Assembly: GCA_900540885.1 (NCBI GenBank)
Contig: UQHJ01000044.1
Coordinates: 1 to 20,461 of the forward strand
From: an uncultured Prevotella sp.
GTDB taxonomy: Bacteria > Bacteroidota > Bacteroidia > Bacteroidales > Bacteroidaceae
DNA: 20,461 nucleotides
Direction: 5' to 3'
The translations under genes and the position numbers were made by a program. The notes beneath the pieces were generated by a model. The model was not told the origin of the DNA, ran no database searches, and saw nothing but the letters and a program-made list of their open reading frames with translations. Positions 7,414 to 15,717 of the stretch are shown here, piece after piece (within the stretch, counting starts at the first letter, position 1; each line of letters begins with the position of its first letter).

Positions 7414-7860
7414 TTAGATTTTTGTAGCTGTGCCGCCAACTGCAGTGATAGCAGCTTCAGCGGTCTTAGAGAATGCGTGAGCCTCTACGGCCAACTTGGC
7501 CTTGAGCTCGCCATTACCCAAGATCTTCACCAATTGCTTTGAAGAAATGAAACCTGCAGCTTGTAATTCAGCGATACCAATCTTCTCAAGGTTCTTAGCC
7601 TCGGCAAGAGCCTGAAGCGTAGAAAGATTGATAGCCTTGTATTCTACACGGTTGATATTCTTGAAACCAAATTTGGGAAGACGACGCTGCAAAGGCATCT
7701 GACCACCTTCGAAACCAATCTTCTTGCTGTAACCTGAACGAGACTTGGCACCCTTGTGTCCACGGGTTGAAGTACCACCCATGCCCGAACCGGGACCACG
7801 GCCGATACGCTTGCGTGAACTGGTAGCACCATTAGCAGGCTTTAAAGTATGTAATTTCAT
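7414..7860 (-). CDS. rplO: 50S ribosomal protein L15
   Basis: L15 is a late 50S assembly protein with a long Gly/Arg-rich N-terminal extension that threads into 23S rRNA. The protein has 148 residues. The N-terminus shows SSRKRIGRGPGSGMGGTSTRG and then SRSGYSKKIGFEGGQMPLQR. The C-terminal globular part ends in the conserved AEAAITAVGGTA segment. It lies 22 nt after rpmD and before secY. Confidence 0.98.
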   Translation of the reverse strand: MKLHTLKPANGATSSRKRIGRGPGSGMGGTSTRGHKGAKSRSGYSKKIGFEGGQMPLQRRLPKFGFKNINRVEYKAINLSTLQALAEAKNLEKIGIAELQAAGFISSKQLVKILGNGELKAKLAVEAHAFSKTAEAAITAVGGTATKI

Positions 7861-7882
7861 AAAGCTTCGTTTGTTTATTAAA

Positions 7883-8059
7883 TTATTCTACGACCGTTAC
7901 TAAGTGGTGTACCTTGCGAATCATACCGCGTACGTTAGGAGTGTCCTCCTTCTCTACGATGTGGTTCAGCTTAGTGAGACCCAGTGCATCGAGTGTGCGC
8001 TTTTGGTCTTTGGGAGCACCGATACGGCTCTTCGTCTGTTGTATCTTAATCGTTGCCAT
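7883..8059 (-). CDS. rpmD: 50S ribosomal protein L30
   Basis: This is a 58-codon gene between rpsE (6 nt upstream) and rplO. The translation starts MATIKIQQTKSRIGAPKDQK and continues with RTLDALGLTKLN and NVRGMIRKVHHLVTVVE, the typical L30 pattern of strand, helix (T-L-x-x-L-G-L) and final strand. L30 binds 23S rRNA on the 50S surface near the central protuberance. It is short and easy to overlook. Confidence 0.96.
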   Translation of the reverse strand: MATIKIQQTKSRIGAPKDQKRTLDALGLTKLNHIVEKEDTPNVRGMIRKVHHLVTVVE

Positions 8060-8065
8060 AATAGT

Positions 8066-8572
8066 TTATCCTCTGAATACTTTTTCCAAAGACACACCAC
8101 GGTGCTGAGCAACCGTGCGTGCATCACGCATTTCACTCAAAGCCAAGATTGTAGCCTTTACGAGATTGTGAGGATTAGAAGAACCCTTTGACTTAGCCAA
8201 TACGTTCTTTACACCTACACTCTCAAGTACGGCACGCATAGCGCCACCAGCTACAACTCCGGTACCTTCAGCAGCAGGGAGGATCAATACCTCTGCACCA
8301 CCAAAGCGAGCGGCTTGTTCGTGAGGAACAGTACCTTTGAGTACGGGAACTTTAACCAAATTCTTCTTTGCTGCCTCAACGCCCTTAGCAATAGCTGCTG
8401 TAACTTCACCAGCCTTACCAAGACCATAACCAATAACGCCCTTACCATCACCTACTACTACAATTGCAGCGAAAGTGAAAGTACGACCACCCTTGGTCAC
8501 CTTGACAACACGATTGATAGCAACCAGTCTATCCTTTAATTCTTCTGCGTTTACGTTTACTCTGTTTGCCAT
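8066..8572 (-). CDS. rpsE: 30S ribosomal protein S5
   Basis: S5 lies at the mRNA entry channel and affects decoding accuracy and helicase activity. The protein has 168 residues. The double-stranded RNA-binding-like N-terminal domain includes RVVKVTKGGRTFTFAAIVVV and GYGLGKAGEV. The C-terminal domain has AEGTGVVAGGAMRAVLES and KSKGSSNPHN. Its start lies 8 nt after rplR. Normal in length and motifs. Confidence 0.98.
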   Translation of the reverse strand: MANRVNVNAEELKDRLVAINRVVKVTKGGRTFTFAAIVVVGDGKGVIGYGLGKAGEVTAAIAKGVEAAKKNLVKVPVLKGTVPHEQAARFGGAEVLILPAAEGTGVVAGGAMRAVLESVGVKNVLAKSKGSSNPHNLVKATILALSEMRDARTVAQHRGVSLEKVFRG

Positions 8573-8580
8573 AATCTTAA

Positions 8581-8925
8581 TTAGAATTTAAGTCCACCTT
8601 TACGGGCACCATCAGCAACTTCTTTAACACGTCCGTGGTAGAGGTAACCATTACGGTCGAAAACGACCTCAGTGATACCTGCAGCGATAGCCTTAGCAGC
8701 TACTGCTTCACCTACCTTAGCGGCCTGCTCCTTCTTAGGCATGGTTTCCATGCCGAGTGAAGAGGCAGCAACGAGAGTCGAAGCTGTCTCGTCATTGATA
8801 ATTTGTACGTAGATTTGCTTGTTGCTGCGGAATACAGTCAGACGAGGACGGGCAGCAGTACCAGCAATCTTATTACGAACCCGATATTTGATTTTTACGC
8901 GTCTTTGTTCTTTTTTCGTAGTCAT
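8581..8925 (-). CDS. rplR: 50S ribosomal protein L18
   Basis: L18 binds 5S rRNA with L5 and helps place it in the 50S central protuberance. The protein has 114 residues. The basic N-terminus (MTTKKEQRRVKIKYRVRNKI) is followed by the conserved RPRLTVFRSNKQIYVQIIND strand region and the C-terminal FDRNGYLYHGRVKEVADGAR and GGLKF, all family hallmarks. It lies between rplF and rpsE. Confidence 0.98.
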   Translation of the reverse strand: MTTKKEQRRVKIKYRVRNKIAGTAARPRLTVFRSNKQIYVQIINDETASTLVAASSLGMETMPKKEQAAKVGEAVAAKAIAAGITEVVFDRNGYLYHGRVKEVADGARKGGLKF

Positions 8926-8942
8926 AATCTTAAAGATTTAAA

Positions 8943-9512
8943 TTACTTAGCACCAGCAGACTTACCAGACTTACGACGAATCTGTTCGCCTACATAAAGG
9001 ATACCCTTACCCTTGTAAGGTTCAGGCTTGCGGAAAGAACGGATTTTAGCGCATACGAGACCGAGCAACTGCTTGTCGCAAGACTCGAGCTTGATATACG
9101 GGTTTTTGTTTCGTTCAGACTTCGTCTCAACCTTAATTTCGGCGGGCACCTGAAGGAAGATAGCGTGAGTGTAACCTAAGTTGAACTCGATGAGGTTGCC
9201 TTGGTTTGAAACACGGTAACCTACACCTACGAGTTCCATTTCCTTAGAGTAACCTTCAGAAACACCAACTACCATGTTGTTAACAAGTGCGCGGTAGAGG
9301 CCATGGAAGGCCTGCTTTTGCTTCTGTTCAACAGTGTCGTTAGCTTCGTCGATAGCGAAAGTGATTTCGTTGTTTTCGATTGTGACGATGATGGAAGGAT
9401 CAACAGCCTGGCTGAGCTCACCCTTCGGTCCTTTTACAGACACTACATTATCCTTCAGGGTAACTGTTACACCTGCAGGGATGTTAATCGGCAATTTACC
9501 TATTCTAGACAT
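8943..9512 (-). CDS. rplF: 50S ribosomal protein L6
   Basis: L6 contacts the sarcin-ricin loop region and the factor-binding site of the 50S subunit. The protein has 189 residues in two similar domains. The N-terminus is MSRIGKLPINIPAGVTV, with VKGPKGELS. The C-terminal domain has NPYIKLESCDKQLLG and EPYKGKGILYVGEQIRRKSGKSAGAK, the typical end. A perfect AGGAGG precedes the start by 6 nt, unusual for this lineage (entered separately). It follows rpsH by 15 nt. Confidence 0.98.
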   Translation of the reverse strand: MSRIGKLPINIPAGVTVTLKDNVVSVKGPKGELSQAVDPSIIVTIENNEITFAIDEANDTVEQKQKQAFHGLYRALVNNMVVGVSEGYSKEMELVGVGYRVSNQGNLIEFNLGYTHAIFLQVPAEIKVETKSERNKNPYIKLESCDKQLLGLVCAKIRSFRKPEPYKGKGILYVGEQIRRKSGKSAGAK

Positions 9513-9518
9513 TTTGTT

Positions 9519-9524
9519 CCTCCT
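9519..9524 (-). promoter_or_regulatory. perfect Shine-Dalgarno sequence of rplF
   Basis: AGGAGG on the minus strand is separated by AACAAA from the rplF ATG (9512). It lies in the 15-nt gap right after the rpsH stop. Most starts in this operon have AT-rich upstream sequence without such a site, as expected for Bacteroidetes. Another clear purine match lies before rplE, inside the end of rplX. Confidence 0.7.
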
Positions 9525-9527
9525 AAA

Positions 9528-9923
9528 TTAATATACGTAGCAAAGAACTTCACCACCAATCTTAAGATCAGCAGCAGCCTTATTTGTCATTACACCCTTT
9601 GAAGTAGAGATGATAGCGATACCAAGGCCGTTGATGACACGAGGCATTTCACGGTAGCCAGTGTACTTACGCATACCGGGCTTTGAAACGCGAGTGAGGC
9701 TCTTGATAGCGTTCACCTTAGTTTGGGGGTTATACTTGAGGGCGATCTTGATAGTGCCTTGAGCACCATCTTCCTCAAACTTGTAGTTGAGGATGTAACC
9801 CTGATCGAAGAGGATCTTAGTGATGTCCTTCTTCAAGTTTGACGCAGGCACTTCAACCACACGGTGCTTTGCCTGGATAGCATTACGCAAACGCGTAAGA
9901 TAATCTGCTATAGGATCAGTCAT
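9528..9923 (-). CDS. rpsH: 30S ribosomal protein S8
   Basis: S8 is a primary binder of the 16S rRNA central domain. In E. coli it represses the spc operon. The protein has 131 residues. It starts MTDPIADYLTRLRNA, has the middle KPGMRKYTGYREMPRVINGLG, and the conserved C-terminal ISTSKGVMTNKAA followed by GGEVLCYVY. The 65-nt gap before it (after rpsN) is one of the longest in the operon and holds a small hairpin. Confidence 0.98.
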   Translation of the reverse strand: MTDPIADYLTRLRNAIQAKHRVVEVPASNLKKDITKILFDQGYILNYKFEEDGAQGTIKIALKYNPQTKVNAIKSLTRVSKPGMRKYTGYREMPRVINGLGIAIISTSKGVMTNKAAADLKIGGEVLCYVY

Positions 9924-9945
9924 TTGATTTGAATTGTTTAATTAA

Positions 9946-9960
9946 TCGGGACAACCCCGA
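9946..9960 (-). other. small hairpin in the rpsN-rpsH gap
   Basis: TCGGG (9946-9950) and CCCGA (9956-9960) form a 5-bp stem with a 5-nt loop in an otherwise AT-rich gap. In the minus-strand transcript it is followed by ATTAATTAA rather than a T-run, so it is at most a weak attenuator or a processing site. It lies about 25 nt upstream of the rpsH start. Confidence 0.35.
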
Positions 9961-9988
9961 CAATATTAAATAATAAGTGGATTGTTCT

Positions 9989-10291
9989 TTACCAGCTGGC
10001 CTTCTTTACGCCGGGGATCAAACCGTTAGAAGCCATTTCGCGGAATTGGATACGAGAGAGACCGAAGAGGCGGATATAACCCTTTGGACGACCCGTAATC
10101 TTACAGCGATTGTGCAGACGGATAGGATTGGCGTTGCGAGGGATCTTCTGGAGCTTACGAGCTGCCTCGTAAGCTTCCACGGGATCATTCGACTTATTGA
10201 CAATTTCCTTGAGCGCTGCACGCTTAGCGGCGTACTTAGCGACGAGCTTGGCACGCTTTACCTCGCGTGCTTTCATTGACTCTTTTGCCAT
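9989..10291 (-). CDS. rpsN: 30S ribosomal protein S14, zinc-free form
   Basis: S14 is a late-binding protein of the 30S head near the A site. The protein has 100 residues, similar to the 101-residue E. coli form. It starts MAKESMKAREVKRAKL and ends with the conserved GRPKGYIRLFGLSRIQFRE and GLIPGVKKASW. The CxxC pairs of the short zinc form are absent and only one Cys (NRCKI) remains, so this is the C-minus type. It lies 9 nt after rplE. Confidence 0.98.
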   Translation of the reverse strand: MAKESMKAREVKRAKLVAKYAAKRAALKEIVNKSNDPVEAYEAARKLQKIPRNANPIRLHNRCKITGRPKGYIRLFGLSRIQFREMASNGLIPGVKKASW

Positions 10292-10300
10292 AGTTTCGAA

Positions 10301-10852
10301 TTAGTTTTTAGCGTTTTTGAAAGGAAGACCGAATTCCTTGAGGAGAGCGTAACCCTCTTCATCGGTAGGAGCAGAAGTCACGAAAGTGATGTTCATACCG
10401 AGGATGCGGTCGATAGTATCGATGTTGATTTCAGGGAAGATGATTTGCTCCTGAATACCGAGCGTATAGTTGCCACGGCCATCGAACTTGCTTTCGATAC
10501 CCTTGAAGTCGCGGATACGGGGAAGTGCTACGCGAACGAGCTTCTCGAGAAACTCGTACATACGTTCACGACGAAGAGTTACCATAACGCCGATAGGCAT
10601 CTTCTTACGAAGTTTGAAGTTGGCAACGTCCTTCTTTGAAACGGTAGCAACAGCCTTCTGACCAGTGATGGCAGTAAGTTCGTTGATAGCAACGTCGATA
10701 ATCTTCTTATCAGCAACTGCCATACCGAGACCTTGGTTGATAACGATCTTCTTCAGAGCGGGGATCTGCATTGATGAAGAATAGTTGAACTGCTTCATCA
10801 GAGCTGGGGCAATGCGCTCTGCATATTCCTTCTTAAGTTGTGCTGTATTCAT
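10301..10852 (-). CDS. rplE: 50S ribosomal protein L5
   Basis: L5 binds 5S rRNA and contacts P-site tRNA and S13 across the subunit interface. The protein has 183 residues. The MQIPALKKIVINQGLG segment near residue 28, TGQKAVATVSKKDVANFKLR, and the C-terminal EINIDTIDRILGMNITFVT are typical. The start ATG shares one base with the rplX stop (TAATG), and a purine-rich GGAGAGGAG inside the end of rplX may serve as its ribosome binding site, which points to translational coupling. Confidence 0.98.
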   Translation of the reverse strand: MNTAQLKKEYAERIAPALMKQFNYSSSMQIPALKKIVINQGLGMAVADKKIIDVAINELTAITGQKAVATVSKKDVANFKLRKKMPIGVMVTLRRERMYEFLEKLVRVALPRIRDFKGIESKFDGRGNYTLGIQEQIIFPEINIDTIDRILGMNITFVTSAPTDEEGYALLKEFGLPFKNAKN

Positions 10853-11172
10853 TACTTAATCTCCTCTCCTGATTTTTTAGCGAAACGTACCAACTTGCCG
10901 TCATCGTTCTTACGGCGACCGATGCGAGTGGGCTTGCCAGTCTTGGGGTCAACTACGTTCAAATTAGAAATGTGAATGGGAGCCTCCATCTTAACGATGC
11001 CACCCTGAGGGTTCTTTGCGCTTGGCTTTTGGCTCTTAGACACCATGTTGACGCCTTCAACGATAGCACGTTGCTTCTCAACAAGAACCTTAGTGACCTT
11101 ACCAGTCTTGCCCTTGTCTTCACCGGCATTTACATAAACGGTGTCGCCTTTTTTGATATGTAACTTACTCAT
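10852..11172 (-). CDS. rplX: 50S ribosomal protein L24
   Basis: L24 is an early 50S assembly initiator that sits at the tunnel exit. The protein has 106 residues. The KOW motif is at the N-terminus (KKGDTVYVNAGEDKGKTGKV, about residues 7-26), followed by VEGVNMVSKSQKPSAKNPQG and the C-terminal PTRIGRRKNDDGKLVR. It overlaps rplE by one base and follows rplN by 20 nt. Confidence 0.98.
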   Translation of the reverse strand: MSKLHIKKGDTVYVNAGEDKGKTGKVTKVLVEKQRAIVEGVNMVSKSQKPSAKNPQGGIVKMEAPIHISNLNVVDPKTGKPTRIGRRKNDDGKLVRFAKKSGEEIK

Positions 11173-11192
11173 TACTTTCTTTGAAATCTTGA

Positions 11193-11558
11193 TTAAAGTA
11201 CTTCAGGTGCCAAAGACACGACCTTCATGTTGACAGCGCGGAGTTCACGAGCAACGGGGCCGAAGATACGGCTACCTCTGAGTTCACCGGCATTGTTGAG
11301 CAATACGCAAGCATTGTCATCAAAACGGATGTAAGAACCGTCAGCACGACGGATTTCCTTCTTGGTACGTACGATCAAAGCCTTTGATACGGCACCTTTC
11401 TTAATATCGCTTGACGGGATTACGTTCTTTACAGAAACGACAATCACATCACCGACTGAAGCGTAACGACGCTTAGTACCACCGAGAACGCGGATGCAGA
11501 GTGCCTCGCGTGCGCCGCTGTTGTCGGCAACTGTCAATCTTGATTCTGCTTGTATCAT
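11193..11558 (-). CDS. rplN: 50S ribosomal protein L14
   Basis: L14 forms an intersubunit bridge and is the docking site of the silencing factor RsfS. The protein has 121 residues, the usual length being 122. It starts MIQAESRLTVADNSGA, contains the GTKRRYASVGDVIVVSVK strand region and the conserved NACVLLNN and GSRIFGPVARELR blocks. Its start lies 2 nt after the rpsQ stop, so coupling is likely. Confidence 0.98.
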   Translation of the reverse strand: MIQAESRLTVADNSGAREALCIRVLGGTKRRYASVGDVIVVSVKNVIPSSDIKKGAVSKALIVRTKKEIRRADGSYIRFDDNACVLLNNAGELRGSRIFGPVARELRAVNMKVVSLAPEVL

Positions 11559-11560
11559 AA

Positions 11561-11818
11561 TTATTTAGCTCTTTCTACAATTTCAACAACTCTCCAACGC
11601 TTAGTCTTGCTCAAGGGGCGAGTTTCCATGATGAGCACGGTATCGCCGACATTGCAGTCGTTCTTCTCGTCGTGAGCGTGATACTTCTTCGTCTTTGAGA
11701 CAAATTTACCGTAAATGGGGTGCTTCTCTTTGAACTTAGCAGCTACAACAATGGTTTTGTCCATTTTGTTGCTAATAACAACACCCTGTCTTGTTTTTCT
11801 TAAGTTTCTAGCTTCCAT
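11561..11818 (-). CDS. rpsQ: 30S ribosomal protein S17
   Basis: S17 is a primary 16S rRNA binder with an OB fold. From the ATG at 11818 the protein has 85 residues and starts MEARNLRKTRQGVVISNKMD, which agrees with recalled Bacteroidetes homologues. An in-frame ATG nine bases upstream (11827), only 2 nt after the rpmC stop, would add MVQ and is a possible alternative start. The conserved KFKEKHPIYGKFVSKTKKYH, DEKNDCNVGDTVLIMETRPL and the final WRVVEIVERAK are all present. Confidence 0.97.
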   Translation of the reverse strand: MEARNLRKTRQGVVISNKMDKTIVVAAKFKEKHPIYGKFVSKTKKYHAHDEKNDCNVGDTVLIMETRPLSKTKRWRVVEIVERAK

Positions 11819-11829
11819 CTGGACCATTA

Positions 11830-12024
11830 TTACTTGTTAAGTTCGATTTCTCTCAACACTGTCTTCATCTGAGCGATGGTGCGACGAGCAGCCTTGATCT
11901 GTGAAGGATTTTCCAGAGGAGAGATGCTGTGGTTGAGCACCAACTGATTGTATTTAGCAACCTCGTCAGCGATGCGCTGTGAAAGCTCTGCTGCGGGGAT
12001 TTGACGAATTTCTGAAATCTTCAT
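11830..12024 (-). CDS. rpmC: 50S ribosomal protein L29
   Basis: L29 is at the tunnel exit and forms, with L23, the docking site for trigger factor and SRP. The protein has 64 residues in two helices. It starts MKISEIRQIPAAELSQRI and ends with the L29 signature (PSQIKAARRTIAQMKTVLRE). The start lies 2 nt after the rplP stop and its own stop is next to rpsQ, so the three genes are tightly packed. Confidence 0.97.
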   Translation of the reverse strand: MKISEIRQIPAAELSQRIADEVAKYNQLVLNHSISPLENPSQIKAARRTIAQMKTVLREIELNK

Positions 12025-12026
12025 GA

Positions 12027-12452
12027 TTAGGCGTTTTTGTCGTAGTCGTGTCTAACAACGAATTTAGTAGTAACGGGAAGCTTCTGGGCAGCGAGGCGAA
12101 GAGCCTCCTTAGCTACCTCGAAAGGTACACCTTCGATCTCGAAGATGATACGACCCGGAGTGATGGGGAATACGTAACCCACGGGATCACCCTTACCTTT
12201 ACCCATACGTACATCGGCAGGCTTCTTGGTGATTGGTTTGTCGGGGAAGATACGAATCCAGCTCTGACCCTCACGTTGCATATAACGTGTCATGGCTACA
12301 CGAGCTGCTTCGATTTGACGACCGGTGAGCCAGTGCGTATCGAGGCTCTTAATGCCGAAGCTACCAAAAGCGAGTTGGTTGCCACGCTGAGCGTTACCCT
12401 TGCAACGGCCTTTTTGCGGTCTTCTGTATTTTGTTCTTTTCGGTTGTAACAT
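12027..12452 (-). CDS. rplP: 50S ribosomal protein L16
   Basis: L16 lies near the peptidyl transferase centre and A-site tRNA and is needed for 50S activity. The protein has 141 residues. It starts MLQPKRTKYRRPQKGR, with the central WIRIFPDKPITKKPADVRMG, and then GKGDPVGYVFPITPGRIIFE, which contains the loop where Arg is often hydroxylated in other bacteria. It lies 23 nt after rpsC. Confidence 0.98.
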   Translation of the reverse strand: MLQPKRTKYRRPQKGRCKGNAQRGNQLAFGSFGIKSLDTHWLTGRQIEAARVAMTRYMQREGQSWIRIFPDKPITKKPADVRMGKGKGDPVGYVFPITPGRIIFEIEGVPFEVAKEALRLAAQKLPVTTKFVVRHDYDKNA

Positions 12453-12475
12453 AATACTCTAACTGAAAAATCTGA

Positions 12476-13204
12476 TTAGCGGTTGTTGTTTCTCTTGTTG
12501 CGGAACTTGCGGCCACCGTTGAAATTGTTGTTGCCACGAGTTTCCTTCTCCTGAGTGAAGTTAGGAGCGAGGTCACGCTTGCCATAAACTTCGCCACGGC
12601 AGATCCATACCTTGATACCGAGCAAACCTACCTTTGTGAGTGCTTCACACTGGCAGTAGTCGATGTCGGCACGGAGAGTGTGTAACGGAGTACGGCCTTC
12701 CTTGAACATTTCCTTGCGGGCCATTTCTGCGCCATTCAAACGGCCACAGATCTGAACCTTGATACCTTCAGCACCCATGCGCATAGCGTTGGCAATAGCC
12801 ATCTTGATAGCGCGACGGTAAGCAATCTTGCCCTCTACCTGGCGAGCGATGCTCTTACCAACGATGTTAGCATCGAGGTCGGGCTTCTTTACTTCGAAGA
12901 TATTGATTTGAACGTCCTTATCGGTAATCTTCTTCAGTTCTTCCTTAAGTTTGTCAACTTCTGCACCACCCTTACCAATGATGATACCGGGGCGTGAAGT
13001 GCAAACGGTGATAGTGATGAGCTTCGGAGTGCGTTCGATTACGATACGAGATACGCTGGCCTTTGCCAAGCGAGCGTCGAGATACTTACGGATCTTGCTG
13101 TCTTCGAGAATGTTGTCACCGAAGTTACGGCCGCCGAACCAGTTAGAATCCCAACCGCGAATAATACCAAGTCGGTTACTTATCGGATTTACTTTCTGTC
13201 CCAT
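12476..13204 (-). CDS. rpsC: 30S ribosomal protein S3
   Basis: S3 lines the mRNA entry channel with S4 and S5. The protein has 242 residues. It starts MGQKVNPISNRLGIIRGWDS. The KH type II domain carries RPGIIIGKGGAEVDKL (about residues 70-85), followed by the S3 C-terminal domain with RRAIKMAIANAMRMGAEGIK and ICGRLNGAEMAR. The last residues (NNNFNGGRKFRNKRNNNR) are an Asn/Arg-rich tail beyond the core. It follows rplV by 5 nt. Confidence 0.98.
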   Translation of the reverse strand: MGQKVNPISNRLGIIRGWDSNWFGGRNFGDNILEDSKIRKYLDARLAKASVSRIVIERTPKLITITVCTSRPGIIIGKGGAEVDKLKEELKKITDKDVQINIFEVKKPDLDANIVGKSIARQVEGKIAYRRAIKMAIANAMRMGAEGIKVQICGRLNGAEMARKEMFKEGRTPLHTLRADIDYCQCEALTKVGLLGIKVWICRGEVYGKRDLAPNFTQEKETRGNNNFNGGRKFRNKRNNNR

Positions 13205-13209
13205 ATCGA

Positions 13210-13608
13210 TTAATCATTTGTTTTAGTACCCACGAACAAAGTTACGTGGTTTGAACGTTTACGAATTCTATAACCTCTACCCTGTGGAGCTGGACGCATG
13301 CGCTTGAGCGTAACACCCTCGTCAACAAAAATCTTGGTTATAAACAATTCGCCATCTTCAGCCTTGCGATCGTTCTTCTGTTCCCAGTTAGCGATTGCTG
13401 AACGCAACAGCTTTTCGAGTACTTCAGAAGCAGCCTTCTTAGAGAACTTGAGGGTGCCGAGGGCGCGATTCACCTCCATGCCGCGCACCATGTCTACTAC
13501 GTAGCGCATCTTGCGGGGTGAAGAGGGAACATTTTGCAACTTTGCAAAATACTGGGTCTTCAGGGCTTCTTTTCTTTTTTCAGCCGCTAATCTTTTTCTT
13601 GCTCCCAT
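13210..13608 (-). CDS. rplV: 50S ribosomal protein L22
   Basis: L22 binds all 23S rRNA domains and its long hairpin lines the peptide tunnel, where macrolide-resistance changes occur. The protein has 132 residues. A basic N-terminal extension (about residues 1-25) precedes the core beginning NVPSSPRKMRYVVDMVRGM. The tunnel hairpin segment is LKRMRPAPQGRGYRIRKRSN near the C-terminus and looks like wild type. It lies between rpsS and rpsC. Confidence 0.98.
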   Translation of the reverse strand: MGARKRLAAEKRKEALKTQYFAKLQNVPSSPRKMRYVVDMVRGMEVNRALGTLKFSKKAASEVLEKLLRSAIANWEQKNDRKAEDGELFITKIFVDEGVTLKRMRPAPQGRGYRIRKRSNHVTLFVGTKTND

Positions 13609-13651
13609 TATTTATTTATTCTTTTTTATTTCTTTGGATTGAAAGTCCTGC

Positions 13652-13921
13652 TTACTTCTTCTTGTTACCAGCATGACCGCCAAACTTACGGGTGGGTGCG
13701 AACTCACCAAGTTTGTGACCGACCATGTTTTCAGTAACGTAAACAGGGATGAATTTGTTTCCGTTGTGAACTGCAATGGTATGACCAACGAAGTCGGGAG
13801 ATATCATTGAAGCTCTGGCCCATGTCTTCACCACGTTTTTCTTACCGCTTTCATTCATGGCGAGCACCTTCTTTTCGAGCGATACTGCGATGTACGGGCC
13901 TTTTTTAAGAGAACGACTCAT
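13652..13921 (-). CDS. rpsS: 30S ribosomal protein S19
   Basis: S19 is in the 30S head next to S13 and contacts the A-site finger. The protein has 89 residues. It starts MSRSLKKGPYIAVSLEKKVL and has the family signature in GHTIAVHNGNKFIPVYVTENMVGHKLGEFAPTR, split over residues 47-79. The lysine-rich end (GGHAGNKKK) is typical. It lies 25 nt after rplB and 43 nt before rplV. Confidence 0.98.
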   Translation of the reverse strand: MSRSLKKGPYIAVSLEKKVLAMNESGKKNVVKTWARASMISPDFVGHTIAVHNGNKFIPVYVTENMVGHKLGEFAPTRKFGGHAGNKKK

Positions 13922-13946
13922 AAATTCTTCTTTGTTTTAGTGCTTG

Positions 13947-14771
<825 letters not shown>

Positions 14772-14778
14772 TATTTAT

Positions 14779-15069
14779 TTAGATATTGCTATAGAAATCG
14801 ATTGATTCGCCCTCCTTGAGGGTTACGATTGCCTTCTTGAAAGCATTGCTACGACCACGTACGAGACCTGCCTTTGTGTAGCGAGCCTTTGTCCTACCGG
14901 CGTACTTAATTGTGTTTACGCTTGTTACGTTTACACCATACAATGCCTCAACTTCTGCCTTAATCTGAAGTTTGTTAGCTTCAGGACGCACGATAAAGCT
15001 GAATTGGTTCAGCTTTTCTGTAATCCCATTGGCCTTTTCAGACACGAGGGGTTTGATAATGTATGCCAT
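14779..15069 (-). CDS. rplW: 50S ribosomal protein L23
   Basis: L23 is the main docking protein at the peptide exit for trigger factor and SRP. The protein has 96 residues. It starts MAYIIKPLVSEKANGITEKL, with FIVRPEANKLQIKAEVEALY, and the C-terminal VNTIKYAGRTKARYTKAGLV and FKKAIVTLKEGESIDFY, all typical. It lies 15 nt after rplD. Confidence 0.97.
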   Translation of the reverse strand: MAYIIKPLVSEKANGITEKLNQFSFIVRPEANKLQIKAEVEALYGVNVTSVNTIKYAGRTKARYTKAGLVRGRSNAFKKAIVTLKEGESIDFYSNI

Positions 15070-15084
15070 TTTCTGTTGCTATTT

Positions 15085-15714
15085 TTACTTTGTTAAGACA
15101 GTCTCGATTGCAGAGAGGGCGCTTTCAGTTACTACCATTGATGATGCGTTGAGCACACCGTAAGTGTTGATATCTGAAGCGATAGCCACCTTTGCATTCT
15201 GAATGTTGCGAGCTGACAAATATACGTTTTTGTTTGCTTCGGGAAGAACTACGAGTACTTTCTTATCAGCCACCTTGAGGTTATTCAAAGCGTCTACGAA
15301 AGTCTTAGTCTTCGGAGCATCGAAGGTAAAGTCTTCAACTACTACGAGAGCGTTCTCTTGTACCTTGTAGCTGAGTGCGCTGCGACGAGCGAGTGCCTTC
15401 ATCTTCTTATTGAGCTTGAAGCTATAGTTACGGGGCTTAGGACCGAATACGCGAGCACCGCCTACGAGTACGGGTGAGTTGATATCACCACGACGTGCGC
15501 CACCGCCGCCCTTTTGACGACCGAGCTTGCGGGTTGAACCGCTCATCTCACTTCTTTCTTTTGACTTAGCTGTACCTTGACGTTGTGCAGCGAGATACTG
15601 CTTAACATCGAGGTAGATAGCGTGGTCGTTCGGCTCAATGCCAAATACACTGTCGTTCAGTGTTACCTTACGGCCGGTATCTTCACCGTTGATATTGAAT
15701 ACACTAACTTCCAT
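15085..15714 (-). CDS. rplD: 50S ribosomal protein L4
   Basis: L4 lines the tunnel constriction with L22. In E. coli it also represses its own operon by transcription attenuation and translation control at the S10 leader. The protein has 209 residues. The start is MEVSVFNINGEDTGRKV, the tunnel loop contains TRKLGRQKGGGGARRGDINS and FGPKPRNYSFKLNKKMK, and the C-terminal Rossmann-like half is typical. It lies 3 nt after rplC. Whether it regulates this operon is unknown, but the leader upstream of rplC is a candidate target. Confidence 0.97.
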   Translation of the reverse strand: MEVSVFNINGEDTGRKVTLNDSVFGIEPNDHAIYLDVKQYLAAQRQGTAKSKERSEMSGSTRKLGRQKGGGGARRGDINSPVLVGGARVFGPKPRNYSFKLNKKMKALARRSALSYKVQENALVVVEDFTFDAPKTKTFVDALNNLKVADKKVLVVLPEANKNVYLSARNIQNAKVAIASDINTYGVLNASSMVVTESALSAIETVLTK

Positions 15715-15717
15715 TGC

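Noticed and set aside
9924..9988. Internal terminator between rpsN and rpsH
   Set aside because: The stem has only 5 bp and lacks a T-run, so it was kept only as a weak hairpin.
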